Of a DNA stretch of 5,552 bases, positions 1-5,552 are shown one piece after another. A program made the translations under genes and the position numbers. The notes below the pieces were generated by a model. It searched no databases. It saw nothing but the letters and a program-made list of their open reading frames with translations, and was not told where the DNA came from. Position 1 is the stretch's first letter; every line of letters starts with the position of its first letter. Origin of the DNA: CAZSSM01 sp964609385 (GTDB lineage Bacteria; Planctomycetota; Planctomycetia; Isosphaerales; Isosphaeraceae). Where the stretch lies: NCBI GenBank assembly GCA_964609385.1, contig CAZSSM010000170.1, positions 1 to 5,552 on the forward strand, given 5' to 3'.

Positions 1-166
1 CGGTGGCTGTGACCCAAGGCCGAGTATGGTTCGGATGGCCGTCGGCCGAGGCCGAGGTGACCGCTGGCCCGGCGGCGGCCAGGACTGTCGAGTCGTCCGA
101 GCCCGAGTCGAGTCCGTGATCTGCAGCCACGATGGCCACCGGGGTGCCAGCGACGAAGCAGCCGCC
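1..166 (-). other. Start of a probable HINT (PT-HINT-like) self-cleaving domain, truncated by window edge
   Basis: The peptide GGCFVAGTPVAIVAAD has its Cys at 158-160. A Cys followed by F-x-x-G-T-x-V is the first block of hedgehog/intein (HINT) domains. In polymorphic toxins and many RHS proteins these lie after the core and cut the protein so that the C-terminal cargo is freed. The Cys would be the nucleophile for the N-S acyl shift. The next residues do not show the usual tight ADG..I..L..GD pattern; instead there is a stretch rich in Ser, Asp and Ala (SGSDDSTVLAAAGPAVTSA) running to the edge. The later HINT blocks (the TxxH histidine and terminal HN) would lie beyond position 1, so activity cannot be judged. 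Confidence 0.65.
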
Positions 167-2566
167 AGTCGGACCGTTCTCGACGTTCGGAGATCCGGTG
201 CGACTGCTCGTCGATTCGACTCTGGTGATCCCGAATTCCTGAGTCTCGTCGGTCTGGTACCTGTAGCCGCCTGACCGTCCGGCACCAGAGGTGGAATCGG
301 CGAGTTGACTGGCCCCCCTGGCCCCCTTGCGGAAATGTCTGGAGGTACTTCCGGACGGACCTTTCATTCCCAGCAAACCAAAAGCAGCTTCAACTGGATC
401 CCCGTTTGCGACACCTCGTCCAACACCTGCCGCATTGCCCGCAGCATCCCATGCCCCCATACCGTAGCGGAGAGCTCTGGATGCATTGGTTACTCCCCCG
501 GTCCCAAATCCGATCAGCACCTCCGAGCTGCTCTGGGCGAGCGAGCGCGAGAATTCATAGCCATTGGCCCGGTCTTGGTCCGTGACACCAAAGACTTGGG
601 CGTTGTCGACGAAGCCCAAGGTGGCCGTTGAGGCCACAGCGCTGGCGAAGCCGTTGGCGACCGCCTTCGCCCCGGTCCCGAGACCGTTGAAGAAGCCGCC
701 GACGGTGGCCATGAAGACACTCTCGAGCCCGAAGGGATCAGTGGCGTTGCTGGCGCTGTTACCGGCGTAGCGGTGCAGGTTGGTGTCGCCCCCGGCAAAG
801 CCGATCGGGTCCTCGCTGACGAACCGACCGGTCCGCGGGTCGTAATAGCGGGCCCGGGCGTAGTATAGGCCGGTCGCCTCGTCAAGCTCGCGGCCGGTAA
901 AGCCGAACCGGTCCGCCTCGGAACCGCCCGACTCGTTCTGCTTGGTACCGAAGGCGTCGTAGTCGGTCGAGTAGACCTCATTGCCGGCCTCGTCGACGAT
1001 CTCCCGGACCGACCCGAGATGGTCGGTGAAGTACCAATCGGTCGTCTCATCGGAGGCGTTGATCCGGGCCAGCAGGAAGTCGACCACCGGGGCGTGGAGG
1101 AACCGCCTGGTGAGCGTCGTCGTGACGGTGCCACCCGACTTAGTCTCGACGAACTCGGCGTAGGGGTTGACCCCATCGTAGAAGGTCCAGGTCCGGGTCT
1201 CGCCGTTGTTGAAGGTGGTGTTGTTGTTGAGGCCGATATGAACCCCGATTCGCCGATCCAGCGGATCGTATTCGAAGTTGTGTCGGACCGTTGGGCCGCT
1301 GGAGGGGGTGAATCGGGCGAAGTTCAGCAGACCGCGATGATCGTTCTTGTAGTCCCAGCGATCGCCGTTGCTGAGTTCACGCCGTTTCAGTTCCCCGGTC
1401 TTCTCGTAGGTCCAGGTCTCGCCGGGCGTGGCCGAGTAGCGGTTGCCGGTGCCGACGTTGTAGCCGCCCCCGGTCCGATTGCCGTTGTCGTCGTAATTGA
1501 AGTTGTCCGTGCCGGCGGAGGTCTGGAACGCGGTGACCTGATCGCTCTTGTCGTAGCTGAAGGTGGCCACTCCCCGACCGCCGGCATCGGTCTCGGTCCG
1601 AAGGCGACCACCCAGATCGTAATCATAAGTGTACGTTGCAATCGACTCGTGGGTCATCGCCGTGATCCGATTGAAGCCGTCGTAGTCGAAAGTAGATTCG
1701 ATCGCGGAACTGCCGTTGACCGAGCGCGTCATCGTCGTCAGGCGGTTCCCAGGATCGTAATCGAATTGGACATCGATGACGTCGCTGCCGCCGCCGGAAG
1801 TTGCGACGGTCCGCGTGATAGCCTCGAGCCGGTCCGCGTCGTCGTAGTCGTAGGTCGTGGTGGCCGGCAGGGAAAGATCATCGACGACCTGCCGCAACCG
1901 CCCCTCTTCGTCGTAGGAATAGTCGAGCGTGAGGCTCAGGTCCGGGTTGGGCGTGTGGTAGGTGCTGGTGGCTTGGGTAATCCGGCCCGCCAGGTCGTAA
2001 GCGTAATCGAGCGTCGCATCGTTGTCGGCGACCTGGGTGAGCCGATCGTCCTTGTCATAGACGTAGGTGATCGTGCGGAGCAGGGAGTCGGCGGCGGTGT
2101 AGAACCCCTCCGAGCGGAGCCGGCCGGCCTGGTCATACTCGCTACGCCGGGTGGTCCGGTTGACGCGATCGGTCATTTGGGTGATCTGTCCGACGAGGTC
2201 GTAATCGTACGTCGTGACATTTCCCAAAGGATCCTCGACCTGAGTCACCCAGCTCGCCCGATTGTAGGAATACGTTGTAACGTTATCATCGGGATCTGTC
2301 ACAGAGATCAATCGGCTAGCGTCGTCGTAGGCATAGTGGGTCGATTTGCCGTTTGACTGGCTGGCTTCCTCGGGGAGGGTCATGGTAAGCAGCCGACCCA
2401 GGCTGTCGTAGGTCATTTCCGTGACTTGCCGGAACGTCGAGGACCCTTGAATCCCCGACTGAGAGATGAATTCGACCTGCCCGGTCGCGTCGTAGGTATA
2501 GAGGGTGCGTTGGGTCTCGGGGCCGTCGGTCTGGTCGATTCTCCGGACCCAGTTGCGTTGGGTATA
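1..2566 (-). CDS. RHS/YD-repeat protein, C-terminal portion with RHS core and start of HINT domain (3' end outside window)
   Basis: I translated this frame codon by codon from 2566 to the left edge and found no stop. It has no start of its own and takes up the YD array exactly where the upstream frame loses it (YTQRNWVRRI, then LYTYDATGQVEF). It holds about 853 codons: some 15 YD-type repeats (for example TTYDYDLVGQITQMTD, TLDYAYDLAGRITQ, TFDYDGFNRITAM), the RHS-associated core (722-1024), a Gly/Ala-rich segment (about 300-721), a polar linker (about 164-300) and a GGCFVAGTPV block (about 137-166). Third codon positions are mostly G or C, as expected for the real frame. The first in-frame ATG codons after the junction (for example 2414-2416) have no good ribosome binding site at suitable spacing, so separate translation is not supported. 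It is best read as the second half of the gene entering from 5552, and is silent if the frameshift is real. The stop and the cargo domain lie beyond position 1. Confidence 0.88.
300..721 (-). other. Gly/Ala-rich helical segment between RHS core and HINT-like block
   Basis: Directly after DPFGLE the protein becomes rich in Gly, Ala and small hydrophobic residues: FFNGLGTGAKAVANGF, ASTATLGFVDNAQVFGV, GYEFSRSLAQSSSEVLIGFG, WDAAGNAAGVGRGVANGD, then AAFGLLGMKGPSG. Segments of this kind often sit between an RHS core and the variable C-terminal domain and resemble pre-toxin regions, in which short helices may contact or cross membranes. There is no clear single transmembrane helix and no recognisable catalytic motif. 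The stretch is followed by a basic and polar linker (HFRKGARGASQL, then Ser/Thr-rich sequence). The domain boundary is inferred from composition, and the function is not known. Confidence 0.55.
722..1024 (-). other. RHS repeat-associated core domain (protein domain within the large gene)
   Basis: The segment starts DHLGSVREIVDEAGNEV and continues through YDAFGT, FGFTGRELDEATGLYYARAR, YYDPRTGRFVSEDPIGFAGG, NLHRYAGNSASNATDPFGLE. This matches the well-known RHS-associated core almost motif for motif; the usual NLYxY is NLHRY here. The DPFGL motif lies at 725-739. In characterised RHS and TcC proteins the core closes the shell, and an aspartyl-protease-like activity cuts just after the DPxGL motif, leaving the C-terminal region inside. 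Conservation of EDPIG and DPFGL suggests that such self-cleavage is possible here, but that is inference. Confidence 0.92.
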
Positions 2567-5552
2567 TGAGGGTCGTCTCAATATTATTGGGATCGGTCAG
2601 CGAGACGAGGTTACCGACGGCATCGTAGCCATAGGTGGTGGAGCGGCTCAGGGGCTCATTCACGACGGTGACCTGATCCTTGCCGTCATAGCTGAAGGTG
2701 GTGGTGTCCCCGCCCGGATCGATGATCTGGGTGAGCCGACGCCCGGGGTCATACTGGAACCGGACGCTCTCTCCTTCGGCATTGGTGGACGAGACCAGAT
2801 TGCCGCGGGAGTCGAAGTCGAACGACGACTCCTGATTCTCCAGCGGCCCGCTGATTCTCTGGATCAGCCCGCGAGGATCATAGGAGAACGTGACCGTGGA
2901 GAGCTCGATCGGCCCACCATTCAGCCCGACGTTCCGCGTGACCGATTCGAGATCGCCGCGTGGACTGTAGGCCATGGTGACGACCCGGTTGAGCGGGTCG
3001 ACCACCGAGACGAGACGACCGGCGTCGTCATAGACGTAGTTGGTAACGGCCTGGCGGGTCGAATCCAGGTCGACGGTGACGGTCGTAGGTTGATCGAGCT
3101 TGTCGTAGTCGTAGGCGACCTGCTGATTAAGGGGTCGCTGGACGAGCGTGACGTTGCCGTTGAGGTCGTAGGTAAAGGTGGTCGACCCGGAGGCGAGACC
3201 GCTCTCGGTGGGCTCATGGATGGCCCGGACCCGATCGAGTGGATCGTAATCGAAGTCGATAGTGACACCGCGCTCGTCGGTGATGGATTGGATGTTGCTG
3301 GCATCGACATAGGGTTGCGTGGTCGTACCACCGTATTCGTAGACGACAGAAGTGACCGCCGATGTATCGGGGTGTGTGATTTTTACCAGACGATCCACAT
3401 TGTCGTAGTCGAAGGTCGTGACCCGGTTCTCAGCATCGGTGACGGTACGGAGCATCCCCGTTCCATTGTAGGTGAACGAAGTGATATCGGGGGACCCATC
3501 GCCGTCACCGTCGGGGGACTCGATGGTCTTGAGGAATTTCCCGAACCCGTTGGTACCGGAATGGTAGGTGAAGGTGATTTGGTTTCCGTTCTCGTCGGTG
3601 ATTCCCGTCAGCCTCGTGCCCGTGCTGTCGTAGCTGAACTTGACCATCGAGAAATCGGGATTCACGACTTGGGTCAGCCGACCTTGGGCGTTGTACTGAT
3701 AGCTGGAGAGGAAGCCGGACGGATCGGTGGAGGCAGAGGGGAGCCCCGTCCCTGGGGCTGATGAGCTGGATTGGTATCGACAGTCACCCATGTAGAACTG
3801 GGGTCCGGTACCGAACCCGTCCCAGTCTAGGGACTGAGCCATCGGTTGCCCGGTGGCCCCGGTGGCGATCCCGTAGGCCTGGGCCAGGAGCAAGGCCGAG
3901 GCTTGGCCGCTCCCGACGCCCAGGGTACGGACCTGATAGGATTCCAAGGTCGTCTCGATAAACCCGCTCCCGTCGGCCTTCATCTCGGGATAGGTCACCG
4001 TCGCGACCCGATCAGATTGGTCATAATGGTATGTAGTTGTATGACCTTCGGGATCGGTGATCCGATCGAGCAAGCCGTCGGCGTTGTAGCCATACTCCCA
4101 AAGGACATCGTCGACGGCCCCGGCCCCGCTGGGCAACTCGATGCTCTTTAGGACGCCACCGGAATAGCTCACGGTCAGGACGCGACCGGCGGGATCCTCG
4201 ACTGTGGCCAGGCGCCGGTTGCTTCCCGAACCGGTGTAGGTGAAGGTCGTCAGAAAGATGAAGGAGTTGCTCGAGTTATTGGGGTCCTGGATCACATAGG
4301 GGTCCTGGATGGATCGCAGGACCCCGCCGGAATAGTGGAGCGTGGTGGTCCGACCGGCCGCATCGGTGGCTGAGGTCGGCAGGCCATCGCTGTTGAAGGA
4401 AGTCGTTTTGACCCCGTCGGAATCGACGTAGCGATACCCGCCTCCAGAGACATCTTCCAGAGTGCCGTAAGACATCGCGGGACTGGTGTAACCCCCACCG
4501 GGCTTGCTGGCGAACCACGAACTCCGGCCGTCGCCGTAATTCCAAATGACGCCCCCGGAGGCCGCGTGGAGGGTGGCGAAACCGCTGATCCACCAGCCCT
4601 CGGGCAGGCCGAAGGGATTGTCGCCGCCATCAATGACGGTGGTCGTCCCGGACACGGGTGAGCCGAACCCGTTCGAACCGCCTGGGCCGTCGGGATCGAA
4701 GTCCATGGTGTAGTCGTACCGCCCGGTCGGCTTGGCCGAGGCGTTGGCCTGGACCCCGAGCTGGGCGACGCTCCCCTGGATCATCTCAGAAGAATCGTAT
4801 GTGTTGGTTGTGCTGGTGCCGTCGAAGGTGACCCGGGCAGAGACCTCGAGGGTCGTCGTCGCATAGGTGTGGCTCGAGGAGAAGATCGGTTTCGGGGCCG
4901 CGAGTTCGGAGTGATAGACCAGTGAGGTCGGACCGAGCTGAGGGTTGTAACTGGGCAGAGCTACTCCGGTCGAGAGGCCTCCGGTGATGAGGTCCAGCCC
5001 AGCGTTGTTGGCTGGAACTGTCGTGGTTCCCGGTCGCAGTGCGGCCGGGTCCAACGTCAAATCCGAGGGATTGTACGATCCCACGGGGGTATCGGAATCG
5101 AAGTCGAAATCATAATAGAACCAATAATCTTGAGTAATCGGATCGTGCCCGCCGCCCGAGGGGGTGATCGTCAATTGGACGAGTTGGTCGGCCGGACCAC
5201 GGTTATTGGGGTCCGTGGGACCATCGGGTTTAGGATCCCATGCGATCGATAACGTATCGCCGTTTTCAGTGACGGTACCTCGGGTAATTCCACCGAAACT
5301 CCATTGATACGAGGCACCGGTGAGGCCGCCTCCATGGGCCTGGGCCATTAAGGTCGTCGAGGTTCCCGGCCTGGCTTGGCTGACCGAGTTGTGATGGAGG
5401 ACCGTGCCGTCGCTCGAATTCAGCGAGCCACCAAAAAAGTCGCCGCCACAGCCACCACCCCCAGGGTCTCCAGGTCCCCCAGGACCGCCGCCCCCTGGAG
5501 GCGTTCCACCCGGAGGAGCTGGACCGATGGGTGGCTCGTAGTCGGGATCGTC
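2316..5552 (-). CDS. RHS/YD-repeat protein, N-terminal portion (5' end outside window, frame disrupted at about 2565)
   Basis: This frame is open from the right edge of the window to TAG at 2316-2318, giving about 1078 codons, of which about 997 are authentic. The Met at 5346-5348 is not a convincing start: 68 further codons are open upstream, they encode plausible protein, and no Shine-Dalgarno-like sequence precedes the ATG. Order of parts: Gly/Pro-rich linker with a Cys (about 5430-5530), Ig/PKD-like beta domain (about 5110-5430), a conserved pre-repeat region containing TGGLSTGVALPSYNP and NPFGLPEGWWISG (about 4350-5000), then YD repeats such as TTTYHYD, TTFDYDNVDRLVKI and TTYGYDAVGNLVSLTDP. 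Family knowledge: YD repeats build a beta-sheet shell around a C-terminal cargo in secreted or cell-surface proteins. After residue Y at 2562-2564 the translation loses all YD character and ends 81 residues later. The continuation is in the adjacent frame (1-2566). The membership is very secure; the function of the cargo is unknown. Confidence 0.9.
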   Translation of the reverse strand, partial: DDPDYEPPIGPAPPGGTPPGGGGPGGPGDPGGGGCGGDFFGGSLNSSDGTVLHHNSVSQARPGTSTTLMAQAHGGGLTGASYQWSFGGITRGTVTENGDTLSIAWDPKPDGPTDPNNRGPADQLVQLTITPSGGGHDPITQDYWFYYDFDFDSDTPVGSYNPSDLTLDPAALRPGTTTVPANNAGLDLITGGLSTGVALPSYNPQLGPTSLVYHSELAAPKPIFSSSHTYATTTLEVSARVTFDGTSTTNTYDSSEMIQGSVAQLGVQANASAKPTGRYDYTMDFDPDGPGGSNGFGSPVSGTTTVIDGGDNPFGLPEGWWISGFATLHAASGGVIWNYGDGRSSWFASKPGGGYTSPAMSYGTLEDVSGGGYRYVDSDGVKTTSFNSDGLPTSATDAAGRTTTLHYSGGVLRSIQDPYVIQDPNNSSNSFIFLTTFTYTGSGSNRRLATVEDPAGRVLTVSYSGGVLKSIELPSGAGAVDDVLWEYGYNADGLLDRITDPEGHTTTYHYDQSDRVATVTYPEMKADGSGFIETTLESYQVRTLGVGSGQASALLLAQAYGIATGATGQPMAQSLDWDGFGTGPQFYMGDCRYQSSSSAPGTGLPSASTDPSGFLSSYQYNAQGRLTQVVNPDFSMVKFSYDSTGTRLTGITDENGNQITFTYHSGTNGFGKFLKTIESPDGDGDGSPDITSFTYNGTGMLRTVTDAENRVTTFDYDNVDRLVKITHPDTSAVTSVVYEYGGTTTQPYVDASNIQSITDERGVTIDFDYDPLDRVRAIHEPTESGLASGSTTFTYDLNGNVTLVQRPLNQQVAYDYDKLDQPTTVTVDLDSTRQAVTNYVYDDAGRLVSVVDPLNRVVTMAYSPRGDLESVTRNVGLNGGPIELSTVTFSYDPRGLIQRISGPLENQESSFDFDSRGNLVSSTNAEGESVRFQYDPGRRLTQIIDPGGDTTTFSYDGKDQVTVVNEPLSRSTTYGYDAVGNLVSLTDPNNIETTLIYPTQLGPENRPDRRPRDPTHPLYLRRDRAGRIHLSVGDSRVLDVPASHGNDLRQPGSAAYHDPPRGSQPVKRQIDPLCLRRR
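2561..2570 (-). other. Frameshift site inside the YD-repeat array
   Basis: On the minus strand the bases read CTC ATA TAC CCA ACG. The upstream frame gives TTLIYPTQLG, which is not YD-like. Changing phase here gives a continuing repeat ending in YTQRNWVRRI. Register favours a lost AC dinucleotide (TAC-AC-C): the repaired TTLIYTQRNWVRRI aligns position by position with the preceding unit TTYGYDAVGNLVSL and with the later TTYSYNRASWVTQV. A single extra base is the alternative and would make the unit one residue short. The site has no homopolymer longer than three bases and no slippery heptamer. Whether the change is real or a sequencing error cannot be told from the sequence. Confidence 0.85.
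3486..3512 (-). other. Possible calcium-binding loop DGDGDGSPD within the YD array
   Basis: A loop between two YD strands reads ESPDGDGDGSPDITSFTY. The DGDGDGSPD core fits the DxDxDGxxD calcium-binding consensus seen in thrombospondin type 3, dockerin and EF-hand-like loops. It lies in an insertion that lengthens one repeat. Calcium binding would suit an extracellular protein, but a lone loop without flanking helices may simply be an acidic turn. Confidence 0.4.
4350..5000 (-). other. Pre-repeat RHS N-terminal region (TGGLSTG to GGGYTSP)
   Basis: This region holds a TGGLSTGVALPSYNPQLGP segment followed by LVYHSELAA, a beta-rich stretch with VSARVTFDG and YDYTMDFDPDGPGG, then NPFGLPEGWWISGF, VIWNYGDGRSSWF, GGGYTSPAMSYG and YVDSDGVKTTSFNSDGLPTSATD. 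The order (description of a structure read as a Y-S strand, a WWISG block, a YGDG block, then a G-x-K-x-x-F strand leading into the first YD unit) is the usual entry to the repeats in large bacterial RHS proteins. By family analogy it forms the start of the shell. The assignment comes from recognising the motif order, not from a domain search. Confidence 0.7.
5110..5430 (-). other. Ig/PKD-like beta domain near the visible N-terminal end
   Basis: Residues from about SLNSSDGTVLHHNS through SYQWSFGGITRGTV, DTLSIAWDP and LVQLTITPSGGG have the alternating beta-strand character of an Ig-like or PKD-like domain, with a Tyr-x-Trp-x-Phe strand B/C signature and a closing LVQLTIT strand. Such domains are common as spacers in secreted and surface proteins. 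It is followed by an aromatic and acidic segment (WFYYDFDFDSDTPVGSYNP). The call rests on pattern only; no signal peptide can be assessed because the true start is outside the window. Confidence 0.5.
5440..5530 (-). other. Gly/Pro-rich low-complexity linker
   Basis: The encoded peptide runs PPIGPAPPGGTPPGGGG, then PGGPGDPGGGGCGGDFFGG, with a single Cys at about 5443-5448. It is low-complexity and probably disordered, acting as a spacer between an upstream part of the protein outside the window and the Ig/PKD-like domain. The run is too short and irregular (no sustained Gly-x-y period) to be a collagen-like helix. Confidence 0.75.

Larger units (their letters stand above)
1220..4352 (-). repeat. 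Array of about 30 degenerate YD (RHS) repeats, protein level
   Basis: The encoded protein repeats a unit of roughly 20 residues of the form TTxxYDxxGRLxxxxDP. The first units (TTLHYSGGVLRSIQDP near 4310-4350, VLTVSYSGGVLKSIELP) are loose. Typical units dominate from about 3450 leftward, and the last is HNFEYDPLDRRIGVHIG near 1230-1290. On the plus strand the array shows as scattered gtcgtagtcgta-like tracts, which are the complement of Tyr-Asp codons. Units have diverged and no long identical DNA repeats were seen, so this is an old protein repeat, not a recent tandem duplication. The array crosses the frameshift at about 2565. In the RHS and TcC families such repeats form the strand-turn units of a hollow shell. 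Confidence 0.9.

Noticed and set aside
514..1176. A 220-codon minus-strand frame rich in Ser, Arg, Pro and Thr
   Set aside because: It overlaps the RHS core in another phase; the core motifs DHLGSV and RYYDPRTGRF are in the adjacent frame, and the composition is typical of an off-frame reading of GC-rich DNA.
1019..2356. A 445-codon open frame on the plus strand
   Set aside because: It is the antisense shadow of the YD array. Tyr-Asp and Val/Thr-rich sense codons with G/C third positions leave few stops on the opposite strand and give a Val/Gly/Asp-rich product with no domain pattern.
2555..2575. Programmed ribosomal frameshifting
   Set aside because: There is no slippery heptamer or homopolymer run, no obvious downstream stem or internal Shine-Dalgarno sequence, and the early product would stop in the middle of a repeat array, which has no obvious use.
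2505..3761. A 418-codon open frame on the plus strand
   Set aside because: Same cause: it lies opposite clear YD repeats, its product is a monotonous Val/Ile/Gly/Asp sequence, and it has no recognisable motif or convincing start.
1220..4352. DNA-level tandem repeat or CRISPR-like array suggested by recurring gtcgtagtcgta tracts
   Set aside because: The tracts are short, irregularly spaced and diverged; they follow Tyr-Asp codons of the protein repeat and have no constant repeat-spacer structure.
5346..5348. ATG as the start codon of the large protein
   Set aside because: The frame is open for 68 codons upstream to the window edge, those codons encode a plausible linker and beta strand, and no ribosome binding site precedes the ATG.
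5440..5530. Collagen-like Gly-x-y repeat
   Set aside because: Gly and Pro are frequent, but the triplet period is not kept beyond a few residues and there are long Gly runs, so it is an ordinary low-complexity linker.

Overview
The window is almost entirely one very large gene on the minus strand, and both of its ends lie outside the window. It encodes a giant RHS/YD-repeat protein. The visible part, read right to left, has this order: a Gly/Pro-rich linker, an Ig/PKD-like beta domain, a conserved domain of RHS proteins, about 30 degenerate YD repeats, the RHS-associated core ending in a DPFGL motif, a Gly/Ala-rich helical segment, and the first block of a probable HINT (intein/hedgehog-like) domain with its cysteine at 158-160. 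About 1850 residues of the intended protein can be read. Neither the true start nor the stop is visible.

The reading frame is broken once, at about 2561-2567. To the right of this point (2568-5552) the protein reads in one frame. To the left (1-2560) it continues without a stop in another frame, with the YD repeats resuming at once. As the sequence stands, translation of the first frame runs through 81 out-of-frame residues and stops at TAG 2316-2318. Comparing repeat register around the junction suggests the loss of two bases (an AC dinucleotide) rather than the gain of one. The gene is therefore either a frameshifted pseudogene or phase variant, or it carries a sequencing or assembly error.

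The sequence is GC-rich, and sense codons strongly prefer G or C in the third position. The protein style (giant RHS protein, Gly/Pro-rich spacer, segments such as PEGWWISG and DWDGFG, C-terminal CFVAGTPV block) resembles RHS proteins of Planctomycetes, especially Isosphaera- or Gemmata-like lineages. That assignment is from memory of the family and was not checked by a search.

In known systems the RHS beta-shell encloses a C-terminal cargo, often a toxin, and a HINT domain can release the cargo by self-cleavage. Here the cargo would be encoded to the left of position 1, so whether this is a toxin, a cell-surface protein or an orphan cannot be decided. No RNA gene, mobile element, CRISPR array, promoter or terminator was seen; there is no intergenic space in the window.
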